From Stenomitos frigidus_A (lineage in GTDB: Bacteria > Cyanobacteriota > Cyanobacteriia > Leptolyngbyales > Leptolyngbyaceae): DNA of 64,000 nt. A program made the translations under genes and the position numbers. Shown here in pieces: positions 33,629 through 42,337 of the stretch. Numbering within the stretch: the stretch's first letter is position 1; each line of letters begins with the position of its first letter. The notes under the pieces were generated by a model. That model had not been told where the DNA came from. It saw only the letters and a list, made by a program, of their open reading frames with translations, and ran no database searches. Location: NCBI RefSeq assembly GCF_963877135.1, contig NZ_CAWNSW010000133.1:86951-150950 (forward strand), read 5' to 3'.

Positions 33629-35926
33629 ATGCGTTTTTCTCCAGTTTTGGTGGCGTTTCTTGCTGCCACAGCAACGCTAGGTTTATCGAACACAGCAAAG
33701 GGGCAGACCGCTGACCCGGCCCCAGTGCAGACGTCGAATCAATCTGCCAAAGTCATCGGTAGTACGGCGAAGGTAATGGGTGCCCCCTTAGCGACAAAGC
33801 CAACCGTAGCCCTAAAACCGTCAGATTTGCTGCGTGGGCTGTCGGCTCTGCCGACAAGCAGGCACGGAACAACAAGTAAGCGATCGCAGACGCCCCCCCC
33901 TGCGATCGCGCAGGCAGGGCCCGGACAAGAAGCGCCCAGCCAGATTCAGATTACTCCGGGTGCCCCCCTTCCAACCGCCCCACTAAAGACTCCGGAGGCA
34001 GCGCCCACTCCAACGACTCCAGAAGCGACGCCCACACCAGAAGCGCCTTCGACGCCAGGAGCGACACCGACGCCCGCCCAACCCTTCACACCGGAAACAA
34101 CACAACCCTCTGAGCAAGAGCCACCGGTGCTGGTGAGTGAGGTGCTTGTGCAAGGCGTTGAAGGCGATATTCAACAACAAGTCTATCAAGTGATTCGCAC
34201 TCAACCCGGACGCACAACGACGCGTACCCAGTTGCAGGAAGATATCAACGCCATTTTTGCCACGGGTTACTTTTCCAATGTCCGAGCCGTACCGACTGAT
34301 ACGCCATTGGGTGTGCGTGTCACGTTTGAGGTGCAGCTCAACCCCGTTTTGCAGAAGGTGCAGTTAGACGGCACTACGCTTTTGCCAGAACCTGTGATTA
34401 CGGATGCCTTCAGCGACCAATATGGCAAAGTGCTGAACCTGGTGCAGCTGCAAGAAGGCATCAAAAAAGTCAATAAGTGGTATCAAGATAACGGCTACGT
34501 GTTGGCTCAAGTGGTTGACGCACCACAGGTTTCGCCAGATGGTGTCGTCACATTGCAAGTTGCAGAAGGGGTGGTTGAGAACATCCAGGTTCGCTTTACG
34601 AATAAAGATGGCGAGGACAAGGATGCTAAAGGCAATCCGATTCGGGGACGAACACGCGATTTTATCGTTACACGCGAATTTGAGCTGAAGCCGGGGCAAG
34701 TCTTTAACCGCACAAAAGTAGAGCGCGATCTACAACGGGTGTTTGGCTTAGGGATTTTTGACGACGTGAAGCTGTCGCTCTCTCCGGGGCAAGACCCACG
34801 CAAAGTGGTTGTGGTGGCTAACGTGGTCGAGAAAAAGGGTGGCTCGATCGCGGCTGGTGCGGGCATCAGCTCTGCCAGCGGCCTATTTGGTACGGTGAGC
34901 TACCAGCAGCAAAACCTGGGTGGCAACAACCAAAAACTCGGTGCGGAAGTGCAGCTTGGTGTGCGGGAATTGCTGTTTGACCTGAACTTTACCGATCCCT
35001 GGATTGGCGGCGATCCGTTCCGTACGTCTTACACGGTCAACTTGTTCCGACGCCAAACGATCTCGCTGATCTTTGATGGTGGCAAACCGGATATCAACCT
35101 GCCAAATGGCGATACGCCTAGAGTCGTAAGAACCGGTGGCGGTATTAGTTTTTCCCGCCCTCTCAATGGGAACCCCTACGCTCGACCGGAATGGGCTGCT
35201 TCGCTGGGCGTGCAGTATCAGCGCGTCAGAATTAATGACGGTGATGGCAAACTCACTCCTAAAGATGAGCTGGGCAATAACCTCAGTTTCAGCGGTACTG
35301 GCAAAGATGACCTGTTTACGGTGCAGTTTGGGGTCGTACGCGATCGCCGTAATGATTTACTGCGCCCAACGGCTGGGTCGCTGCTGCGGTTGGGTACCGA
35401 ACAGTCTGCTCCACTAGGTACCGGCAACATTTTCTTCAACCGTCTGCGTGGAAGCTACAGCTTCTACATACCGACGCGTCTGCTTCAGTTTACGAAAGCC
35501 TGTCGAGATCCCAAAGCCAAGCCAGCTGACTGTTCTCAAGCCTTCGCCTTTAACATTCAAGGCGGCACGGTGCTAGGCGATTTACCTCCCTATGAAGCCT
35601 TCGCACTGGGTGGTAGCAACTCTGTTCGGGGCTATGATGAAGGCGATCTGGGCAGCGCCAAGAGCTTTATTCAGGCAACCGTGGAGTATCGCTTTCCAGT
35701 CTTCTCAGTGATTTCTGGTGCTCTATTTTTGGATGCAGCGACCGACTTTGGCACTGGTAAAAATGTGATCGGTAATCCAGCCGGTGTGCGAGGGAAACCT
35801 GGGGAGGGCTTTGGCTACGGTCTCGGTCTGCGGATTCAGTCGCCATTGGGTCCTATTCGGGTTGACTTTGGCATTAACGATAGCGGTAATACTCAGTTCC
35901 ACTTCGGCATCGGAGAACGTTTTTGA
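33629..35926 (+). CDS. bamA: Omp85/BamA outer-membrane assembly protein (cyanobacterial Toc75 homologue)
   Basis: A 765-residue outer-membrane protein that inserts beta-barrels. The start at 33629 places a signal peptide first (MRFSPVLVAFLAATATLGLS, about 26 residues); the longer frame upstream of it would bury the signal. A Pro/Thr/Ala-rich stretch of about 75 residues (about 90-165) is typical of cyanobacterial Omp85. Three POTRA domains follow (about 170-400), then the 16-stranded barrel with FALGGSNSVRGYDEGDLG (the VRGY/F latch motif) and ending in FHFGIGERF with a terminal Phe. Its stop codon overlaps the lpxC start. Confidence 0.95.
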   Translation: MRFSPVLVAFLAATATLGLSNTAKGQTADPAPVQTSNQSAKVIGSTAKVMGAPLATKPTVALKPSDLLRGLSALPTSRHGTTSKRSQTPPPAIAQAGPGQEAPSQIQITPGAPLPTAPLKTPEAAPTPTTPEATPTPEAPSTPGATPTPAQPFTPETTQPSEQEPPVLVSEVLVQGVEGDIQQQVYQVIRTQPGRTTTRTQLQEDINAIFATGYFSNVRAVPTDTPLGVRVTFEVQLNPVLQKVQLDGTTLLPEPVITDAFSDQYGKVLNLVQLQEGIKKVNKWYQDNGYVLAQVVDAPQVSPDGVVTLQVAEGVVENIQVRFTNKDGEDKDAKGNPIRGRTRDFIVTREFELKPGQVFNRTKVERDLQRVFGLGIFDDVKLSLSPGQDPRKVVVVANVVEKKGGSIAAGAGISSASGLFGTVSYQQQNLGGNNQKLGAEVQLGVRELLFDLNFTDPWIGGDPFRTSYTVNLFRRQTISLIFDGGKPDINLPNGDTPRVVRTGGGISFSRPLNGNPYARPEWAASLGVQYQRVRINDGDGKLTPKDELGNNLSFSGTGKDDLFTVQFGVVRDRRNDLLRPTAGSLLRLGTEQSAPLGTGNIFFNRLRGSYSFYIPTRLLQFTKACRDPKAKPADCSQAFAFNIQGGTVLGDLPPYEAFALGGSNSVRGYDEGDLGSAKSFIQATVEYRFPVFSVISGALFLDAATDFGTGKNVIGNPAGVRGKPGEGFGYGLGLRIQSPLGPIRVDFGINDSGNTQFHFGIGERF

Positions 35927-36852
35927 TGGAGCGAGAAGTCAAAAAGCAGGAGCCAAAAAGCAGAGTATGGGCTACCACTGGTGTTGTCGAAACGCGTCGA
36001 GTTGAAGAGAAGCCGCCGCTGCAACACACCCTGAAGGCGGAATTTGTGCGATCGGGCGTCGGGCTGCATACGGGGCTAGCGGTTCAGGTGCGGGTTTTGC
36101 CTGCACCTGTGGGGCGCGGTCGCTACTTTGCACGAGTAGACAAACCAGGCGCACCAGAGGTGTCGGCACAGGTGACCGCCGTTCGTCAAACGACGCTCTC
36201 GACTGAGCTAGCGCAAGGAGAGGCTGACGTGCGAACGGTGGAGCATCTGCTTGCTGCCCTTGCAGGTATGGGCGTGGCGAATGCCCGCATTGAAATCGAT
36301 GGTTCAGAGGTGCCGTTGCTCGATGGTTCTGCGAAAGAGTGGGTGGAGGCGATCGCTCAGGCTGGTACCGTTGCCCAAACAGAACCATGTGTTGTCTCTA
36401 GTATTGAAGAGCCTCTGTGGATCAGGGAGGGTGATGCCTTTGTGGCTGCTCTCCCGTCGAGTGAGCTCCGCTTTACCTACGGCATTGATTTTGCTCTGTC
36501 GGCGATCGGTAAGCAGTGGTACAGTTGGTCACCAGAGGAGGCTGGCGATGACACAACAACATTTGCCGCTGCCATTGCGCCTGCCCGCACCTTTGGGCTG
36601 GCACATCAAATTGAAGCCCTCCGTGATCGCGGGCTGATTAAAGGCGGTACTCTAGACAATGCCCTTGTTTGCGGTTCAGACGGTTGGTTAAATCCGCCCT
36701 TGCGCTTTCTAAATGAACCAGTGCGTCATAAACTCTTAGACTTAGTAGGAGATTTGAGTCTGCTAGGAGATTTCCCCACCGCCCATTTTCTAGCGTATAA
36801 GGCTAGCCATCATCTGCACACTCAGCTAGCGCGAGCGATCGCTGCTCCCTAA
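35926..36852 (+). CDS. lpxC: UDP-3-O-acyl-N-acetylglucosamine deacetylase
   Basis: Zinc enzyme, committed step of lipid A synthesis, cytosolic. 308 residues from the ATG that overlaps the omp85 stop (ATGA at 35926). The zinc ligands are in TVEHLLAALAG (first His) and HKLLDLVGDLSLLG (His and Asp); the acid/base Glu and the LKGGTLDNALV-like loop (here IKGGTLDNALV) are present. An N-terminal extension of 35 residues (basic, then VETRRVEEKPP) is longer than in proteobacteria. Overlap with omp85 implies translational coupling of barrel insertion and LPS synthesis genes. Confidence 0.96.
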   Translation: MEREVKKQEPKSRVWATTGVVETRRVEEKPPLQHTLKAEFVRSGVGLHTGLAVQVRVLPAPVGRGRYFARVDKPGAPEVSAQVTAVRQTTLSTELAQGEADVRTVEHLLAALAGMGVANARIEIDGSEVPLLDGSAKEWVEAIAQAGTVAQTEPCVVSSIEEPLWIREGDAFVAALPSSELRFTYGIDFALSAIGKQWYSWSPEEAGDDTTTFAAAIAPARTFGLAHQIEALRDRGLIKGGTLDNALVCGSDGWLNPPLRFLNEPVRHKLLDLVGDLSLLGDFPTAHFLAYKASHHLHTQLARAIAAP

Positions 36853-36969
36853 TTCTAGCGGGTAGTTGTAAAGCCTTCCGGGCCCACCAGAAAAGTTTGC
36901 TAGCCGCCAACCTCTTAACAGTCGCCACGTCTGCCGTCCCTACCGCACCTCTATCAAAGCCCTAAACTC

Positions 36970-37518
36970 ATGTCGATCTTTACTGATGTCAATACTCCCG
37001 GCGCGTCTTCCAGCCACGTAACCACTCATACTCAAGCCGAGACCGATCACATTGCGTCTGGGCATTCCCATCCAGAAGCAGAAGAAATGATTATTTCGAT
37101 CGAAGAAATTCAAAAACTTCTGCCTCATCGTTATCCGTTTTCGTTGGTTGATCGCATCATTAAGTACTCACCAGGAAAGCTCGCTGTTGGCATCAAAAAC
37201 GTGACGTTTAACGAACCGCATTTTCAAGGACACTTTCCGGGTCGCCCGATTATGCCGGGTGTTCTCATTGTGGAAGCAATGGCGCAGGTGGGAGGCGTTG
37301 TGCTGACGCAGATGGCAGATATTCAGGGAGGACTCTTTATGTTTGCGGGCATTGATAAGGTGCGGTTTCGTCGGCCCGTCGTACCAGGTGACCAGCTCGT
37401 CATGACGGTGGAACTTTTATCTGTGAAGCGTCGTCGGTTTGGGACAATGCAGGGGCGCGCTGAAGTTGACGGTCGCCTGGTTGCTGAGGGTGAACTGACC
37501 TTTGCTCTGGTTGACTGA
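36970..37518 (+). CDS. fabZ: 3-hydroxyacyl-ACP dehydratase
   Basis: Dehydrates 3-hydroxyacyl-ACP in fatty-acid elongation; its substrate pool is shared with LpxA/LpxD. 182 residues. The hot-dog core starts at LLPHRYPFSLVDRI (catalytic His), followed by NEPHFQGHFPGRPIMPGVLIVEAMAQVGG with the active Glu, and VKFRR-type strand KVRFRRPVVPGD. The first 40 residues (His-rich, MSIFTDVNTPG...) are not conserved, so the true start may be Met40 (37087). It is 117 bp after lpxC, in the lpx block. Confidence 0.96.
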   Translation: MSIFTDVNTPGASSSHVTTHTQAETDHIASGHSHPEAEEMIISIEEIQKLLPHRYPFSLVDRIIKYSPGKLAVGIKNVTFNEPHFQGHFPGRPIMPGVLIVEAMAQVGGVVLTQMADIQGGLFMFAGIDKVRFRRPVVPGDQLVMTVELLSVKRRRFGTMQGRAEVDGRLVAEGELTFALVD

Positions 37519-37658
37519 AGCCCGAGTTTTGCGGGGCGCTTCTCTACAATCTGTCTGATGCCCTTAGAGTGCTCTAGAAAGGCTTTAAGTCTGTTGCGTT
37601 ATCAGTTCCAACCTCACACACAAACGCTTTTACTTCATTACCGATCGCTGATAACTTT

Positions 37659-38492
37659 ATGGCAACCCTAATTCATCCAACGGCTGTGATTCATCCTGGT
37701 GCTGACTTGCACCCGACGGTGCAGGTGGGTGCATATGCTGTGATTGGAGCACGGGTCAAAGTTGGTCCAGAGACGACTATCGGTCCTCATGTTGTCCTTG
37801 ACGGCTGGACAGAAATCGGTGCCAGAACGCGCATTTTTCCAAGTGCCACGATTGGTTCAGAGCCACAAGACTTGAAATACGACGGCTCGGAAGGATTGGT
37901 CAGCATTGGGGATGATAATTACATCCGTGAATATGTCACCATTAACCGGCCTACCTTTGAAAAGGAGGCAACGATCGTCGGTAATGGCAATTTATTGATG
38001 GCATACGTCCATGTTGGGCACAACTGCGTCATCGAAGATCAGGTGGTCATCTCGAATGCGGTGGCGCTCTCAGGCTATGTGCACATTGAATCAAAAGCTC
38101 GTTTGAGCGGTGTGTTTGGTGTACATCAATTTGTCCATATTGGGCGACATGCCATGGTTGGTGGGATGAGCCGCATCAATCGCGACGTCCCCCCCTATAC
38201 GCTTGTTGAAGGCAATCCGGCAAAGGTGCGATCGCTCAATCTGGTTGGTCTCAAACGCGCAGGCTTTGTCGATGCTACAGGCGGCCAGACATTTCTGGCG
38301 CTGAAGCAAGCCTTTCGCATCCTTTACCGCTCTGGGCTAACCCTTAAAGAAGCGTTGGAGAAGCTGGATCTACTGCCTTATGACGAGCATGTGCAGCACC
38401 TCCAGCGGTTTCTACAGCTTTCTCAGCAGTCAGGGAGACGCGGACCTATTCCCGGTAGACGGGTAGGAACGCCAGGTGACGATGATGACTGA
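37659..38492 (+). CDS. lpxA: UDP-N-acetylglucosamine O-acyltransferase
   Basis: First enzyme of lipid A synthesis. 277 residues, the usual length plus a short acidic tail (GDDDD). The left-handed beta-helix hexapeptide repeats fill residues 1-190 (IHPTAVIHPGADLHPTVQVGAY...), with the catalytic His in HVGHNCVIEDQVVISN and VHQFVHIGRHAMVGG. The C-terminal helical domain follows (NLVGLKRAGF). Its last codons overlap the lpxB start by 17 bp, which couples the two. Confidence 0.97.
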   Translation: MATLIHPTAVIHPGADLHPTVQVGAYAVIGARVKVGPETTIGPHVVLDGWTEIGARTRIFPSATIGSEPQDLKYDGSEGLVSIGDDNYIREYVTINRPTFEKEATIVGNGNLLMAYVHVGHNCVIEDQVVISNAVALSGYVHIESKARLSGVFGVHQFVHIGRHAMVGGMSRINRDVPPYTLVEGNPAKVRSLNLVGLKRAGFVDATGGQTFLALKQAFRILYRSGLTLKEALEKLDLLPYDEHVQHLQRFLQLSQQSGRRGPIPGRRVGTPGDDDD

Positions 38493-39852
38493 GCCAAGGA
38501 ATGAAACAGACGAGCCGGGAAGTGGGGACGTGGATCAAGACTTAGCCCTTTCTAGCTCAGCGGTGAATCAGAGCCCAGCGGTGAATCAGGCCTCTCGCAC
38601 GGTTCGGATTTTTATCAGCACGGGCGAGGTTTCTGGCGATCTCCAGGGTTCGCTGTTGATTCAAGCCCTGAAACGTCAATCGGAACACAGGGGGCTCACG
38701 CTAGAACTGCTGGCAATGGGTGGCGATCGCATGGCAGCGGCAGGTGCAACGTTGTTAGCCCATACCAGCGCGATCGGGTCAATGGGCATTTTTGAATCAC
38801 TCCCGTTTGTCTTACCCACCCTGCGGGTGCAGCGTCAAGCCAAGCAGTACTTACAGCAGTACCCACCGGATTTGGTCGTCTTGATCGACTACATGGGCCC
38901 CAATCTGGCGTTCTGTGAGTATTTTCCAGAGCGCTTTCCGGATGCACCGATCGTCTACTATATTGCACCACAAGAATGGGTTTGGGGCGATCGGTGGCCG
39001 TGGGGGGTCAAGCTGTTTCGGTCTGATCTGGTGGTCAAAGCGACAAAGCGGATTCTGGCAATTTTTCCTGGAGAAGCTAGCTATTTCCGCCGTAAGGGCG
39101 GACAGGTTGCCTGGGTCGGACACCCGTTGCTCGATCGCATGCAAGGTGCTCTGAACCGAGAAAGCGCTCGTTTGGCTCTGGGGATATCGTCTGATCAGGT
39201 CGCGATCGTGCTGTTGCCAGCGTCTCGGCAGCAGGAGTTAAAGTATCTGATGCCAGTCATGTTTGAAGCGGCACGGCAAATTCAAGCGAAATTACCTGAG
39301 GTTCACTTTTGGATTCCGCTCGCGTTGACCAAGTATCGTGCGCTGATTGAGCAAGCGATTCAGCGCTACGGCTTGCAGGCAACGATCCTGGCAGAACCAC
39401 AGGCCGCAGCCAATGACTCAGCAGCGACATCGCTCACACTCCAGGCGATCGCGGCGGCCGATTTAGCGATTACAAAATCAGGCACCGTCAATCTAGAGAT
39501 TGCTCTGCTGAATGTGCCTCAAGTGGTGATGTATAAGGTGAATCCAGTGACTGCCTGGATTTTAGACCGTTTGCTCAAAATTTCCGTACCCTTTGTCTCA
39601 CCACCTAATTTGGTAGAGATGCGCTCGATCGTGCCTGAATTTTTGCAAGACGAGGCAACCCCTGAAAACCTTGTCCAGGCATCGCTTGCACTGCTGCTTG
39701 ACGCTAACAGCCGTGAGACGATGCTAGCTGGCTACCAAGAAATGCGTCGATCGCTGGGTGAGGCTGGTGTCTGTGATCGAGCGGCTCAAGAAATACTCAA
39801 CCTGGTTGTCGATCAAACTGTCGTCTTAGCATCCAACGAAACTAATCAGTAG
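38476..39852 (+). CDS. lpxB: Lipid-A-disaccharide synthase
   Basis: GT19 glycosyltransferase that joins UDP-diacylglucosamine and lipid X. 458 residues; a 35-40 residue poorly conserved N-terminal extension precedes the core. Core motifs: IFISTGEVSGDLQGSLL, LELLAMGGDRMAAAGA, LVVLIDYMGPNLAF, IVYYIAPQEWVWG, LLPASRQQELKYLMPVM and the donor-binding AITKSGTVNLEIALLNVPQVVMYK. The start is within lpxA (38476 or the ATG at 38485). Final gene of the omp85-lpxC-fabZ-lpxA-lpxB block. Confidence 0.96.
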   Translation: MTMMTEPRNETDEPGSGDVDQDLALSSSAVNQSPAVNQASRTVRIFISTGEVSGDLQGSLLIQALKRQSEHRGLTLELLAMGGDRMAAAGATLLAHTSAIGSMGIFESLPFVLPTLRVQRQAKQYLQQYPPDLVVLIDYMGPNLAFCEYFPERFPDAPIVYYIAPQEWVWGDRWPWGVKLFRSDLVVKATKRILAIFPGEASYFRRKGGQVAWVGHPLLDRMQGALNRESARLALGISSDQVAIVLLPASRQQELKYLMPVMFEAARQIQAKLPEVHFWIPLALTKYRALIEQAIQRYGLQATILAEPQAAANDSAATSLTLQAIAAADLAITKSGTVNLEIALLNVPQVVMYKVNPVTAWILDRLLKISVPFVSPPNLVEMRSIVPEFLQDEATPENLVQASLALLLDANSRETMLAGYQEMRRSLGEAGVCDRAAQEILNLVVDQTVVLASNETNQ

Positions 39853-40337
39853 ATAGCCACCACTATTAGCAACAAGGGTTTGGAGACGTTGTTCCCAGGC
39901 TTGGAATTCCACCGCCTCAACCCCTGAAAGCATCTTTCATTTAATCGGTCTGTTCCCCCAATCTCAGGGCCAGCGAACTCCAACCGCTTTTGACTCCGTT
40001 CAAAGGGTGACTACGGCAACTAGCTGTAGAGATATTTTTTGCCATGAAGTATAGCCATAGCCATACTGGTTAGGACGGGGTGCAGGGGTGGAACCCCTGG
40101 CTGGGGGCACGCCCCCACTCCCCCTTTGATCCCAATGTCCTAAGCTTTGTGGCAACAGCTATAAAAGCAAAATCACTGACGTAGCGCTCACATCTATCCC
40201 TACGACTGATCGTATTTGCAGGAAGAACTGTCTAAATCGATATGGGTTTGTGTTTTCGCGGCTTTTACTTCTCTCTCACTGAGTATTGAAAGGGATGTCG
40301 TTCCATAGCGGCGTTTTCGCACACTCCTCTTCGTCCA
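39853..40337. other. Intergenic region with a dispersed repeat
   Basis: 485 bp with no gene. It holds the second copy of the GC-rich palindromic element (40050-40164). Otherwise no structure is recognised. Confidence 0.6.
40050..40164 (-). repeat. Dispersed GC-rich palindromic repeat, copy 2 (inverted)
   Basis: The reverse complement of copy 1 (8456-8570) with small differences: same GCTATGGC-type ends, TTAGGAC inside, and the paired GGGGG...CCCCC and AGGGGTGG...CCCCTGG hairpins. Confidence 0.8.
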
Positions 40338-41111
40338 TTGCGCCCTCTCCTCACCCTCACGAACCTCTCTTCACTCTTGATCCGGCGTCCGCTCATGACT
40401 ACGCTCATCATGGTGGGTGTGCTGATCTTTGGACTGATGAGCTATCGCTTGCTCCCGGTCAGCGATTTACCAAACGTGGACTATCCAACCATCCAGGTGT
40501 CGGCAAGTTTACCTGGAGCAAACAAACCCCAAAACGATGGCTGCATCCGTTGCAACACCTCTAGAGCAGCAGTTTTCTAGCATTGCGGGCATCAGTTCGA
40601 TGAATTCGACCAGTTCGCTGGGGCAATCGCAAATTACGCTGCAGTTCGATCTAAGTCGGGATATTGATGGTGCGGCGCAGGATGTGCAGGCAGCGATCGC
40701 CGCCGCCGCCAGACATATCTATGCGTTCGTTGGCATCATCTTGCTCATCGGCATTGTGAAGAAGAACGGGATGATGATGATCGACTTTGCGGTGGAAGCG
40801 CGGAAGGAGGGCAAAAGCGCTCATGATGCCATTTACGAAGCCTGTTTGGTACGGTTTCGCCCCATTATGATGACAACGATGGCAGCGTTGATGGAACGTT
40901 GCCGATCGCTCTTGGTTTGGGTGCTGGAGCCGATGTCCGCCGACCACTCGGTTTAGCGGTCGTTGGTGGTTTAGTATTCTCGCAGTTTCTCACCCTGTTC
41001 TTAACGCCTGTGTTCTATACCTACGTTGAGTCCTGGCAAGATAAGTTCTCCAAACGTCGCTGGCGCAAAGGTCAGGCCAAGCCAGAAACCGCAAAAGCCC
41101 CAGTGGCATAG
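40338..41111 (+). pseudogene. RND efflux transporter (AcrB/MdtB-like), internally deleted and frameshifted
   Basis: The remnant keeps only the two ends of a normally 1,000-residue-plus RND pump. The N-terminus reads SLLIRRPLMTTLIMVGVLI... SDLPNVDYPTIQVSASLPGA, then shifts frame near 40530 (one extra base) into MAASVATPLEQQFSSIAG...DVQAAIAAA. At about 40710 it jumps straight to the C-terminal membrane part, YAFVGIILLIGIVKKNG..IDFAVEARKEG. A further frameshift near 40890 leads to LPIALGLGAGADVRRPLGLAVVGG and FLTPVFYTYVE. About 800 residues are missing, including all the central transport helices. It cannot be functional. Confidence 0.9.
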
Positions 41112-41133
41112 TTTATGGCACCCTTTGCAAGGC

Positions 41134-41181
41134 AGCCATTTTTGCAAGGACGTTACATCTAACGTCCTTGCAAAAATGGCT
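41134..41181. terminator. Perfect 22-bp inverted repeat between convergent genes
   Basis: Two perfectly complementary 22-base arms (41134-41155 and 41160-41181) with a 4-base loop CATC. The arms begin AGCCATTTTTGC and so give T/A-rich outer tails on both strands. It sits between the RND pseudogene and the convergent HTH gene and probably acts as a bidirectional terminator; a small palindromic insertion is the alternative. Confidence 0.75.
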
Positions 41182-41184
41182 AAT

Positions 41185-41688
41185 TTAGTAAACCTCATAG
41201 CGAAACGACGCCTTCTCTGCCACCAAAGTCAAGTGCTTTGAACTGGCACGGGTAGGAGCATAAACGCCCTTCTCCCATTCGCTCACTGTTTGTTGACGAA
41301 CGCCTAATTCTCTAGCCATATCTGCTTGCGTTAACCCCATATGTAGCCGCAACGCACGGATGAGCTCACTATTCCACTGCAACGTATCGTCAAGGCACTG
41401 CACTCTATAGACTTGAGGTGGTTTGGAAAAGGTAACCTGCTCGTTATCCAGTTCGATCGCCTCAACCAGATAACCTGCCGACATCCAGGCAGTGGCTTGC
41501 AGTGCGCCCTGACTACGATTGCTCCACCAACCACGTTTGCTACGAGCAGAGGGTGGCAAGCCTTCACCCAACAGGGCTTCGATTTCGGCAAACGTCAGGG
41601 TGATTTGTAATTGATCGCTCTGACGCAACACGTCTAACAAGGGCTGATATTTACTTCCACCTTGTTTAGTTCCATCTTGACTAGACAT
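41185..41688 (-). CDS. DUF7662-like domain fused to XRE-type HTH
   Basis: From the ATG at 41688 this is a 167-residue protein in two parts. Residues about 12-85 (KYQPLLDVLRQSDQLQITLTF ... ALLGEGLPPSARSKRGWWSN) form a domain seen in many small bacterial proteins (DUF7662-like) with an AWMSAGYLVEAIEL end. Residues about 110-160 are a cro/C1-type HTH: LRLHMGLTQADMARELGVRQQTVSEWEKGV. The frame opens further upstream to 41916, but that part lacks similarity and would swallow a palindromic promoter element. Likely a DNA-binding regulator, perhaps autoregulated; no toxin partner is adjacent. Confidence 0.7.
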   Translation of the reverse strand: MSSQDGTKQGGSKYQPLLDVLRQSDQLQITLTFAEIEALLGEGLPPSARSKRGWWSNRSQGALQATAWMSAGYLVEAIELDNEQVTFSKPPQVYRVQCLDDTLQWNSELIRALRLHMGLTQADMARELGVRQQTVSEWEKGVYAPTRASSKHLTLVAEKASFRYEVY

Positions 41689-41691
41689 TTT

Positions 41692-41709
41692 ACACGCCAG
41701 CGTGTTATA
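41692..41709 (-). promoter_or_regulatory. Palindromic operator candidate overlapping a -10 box
   Basis: ACACGC-CA-GCGTGT (41692-41705) is a perfect 6+6 palindrome. On the minus strand a TATAAC -10-like hexamer (41709-41704) overlaps its edge, and the HTH gene's ATG is three bases further on. The arrangement fits autorepression with a very short leader; no -35 was confidently placed. Confidence 0.5.
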
Positions 41710-42087
41710 ATTGAGGGCTTGATCGAACGCGATCGCCCCATTATAGATGTCTTCAAAGTCGCCGCGAGAGAAGTTGCGGAAGTGGGGTAGATACCAATGA
41801 ATCTTTGTTAAACCTGTTGGGAAATAGCGATCAAAATCGCTGAAATGCTTACACAGACTGGATTTCAAAGATTTTGAATGAAAATCGCTGAAACGCTTGC
41901 TAGTCATTGGTTTCAAGATTGTTTAGGCTTATTACCCAACAACTCTGTTCTATCGCTCAGGTTGATAGAGTCAGTTCCAAAGCCTATTAGTGAATAGACA
42001 AAGGGTAGTGCTTTTTCGTAAAGGACAGATAAAATGGGCGAAAATTGTTCTTTGTATCCCTCATGTCAAGTATTCCTCTCTTCCGGC

Positions 42088-42177
42088 GTTGTCCCAACTG
42101 TTGTGGCTGACAAAGGGACCAAGCGGTGGGTGTGGTTGGCGCTTGATGTTGGGACGCGTGAGCTTTTCATTGCTTGA
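42088..42177 (+). pseudogene. IS1-type transposase scrap
   Basis: A 30-codon stretch reading PTVVADKGTKRWVWLALDVG then TREL, resembling the DDE strand region of IS1 InsB-like transposases (W-x-W-x-A-x-D). The rest of the element is gone or unrecognisable. Only the local similarity supports it. Confidence 0.45.
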
Positions 42178-42337
42178 CCGACTGTACAGCCATTTTCTGA
42201 GGGGCAAAGCCTACTTTAAATACACTTCCTGTGTAATACGCTACCTAGAAATATTATTTCCTTGAAGATCGGTCAAACTTTTACTGAACCCATCGGCGGC
42301 TGGGCATAGATAAAGTAGACGAACGCATGCCAAACCT

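Noticed and set aside
41689..41916. The 76-codon N-terminal extension of the DUF7662/HTH gene
   Set aside because: Not similar to the family, contains repeated AAATCGCTGAAAYGCTT DNA, and would place the palindromic promoter element inside the coding region.
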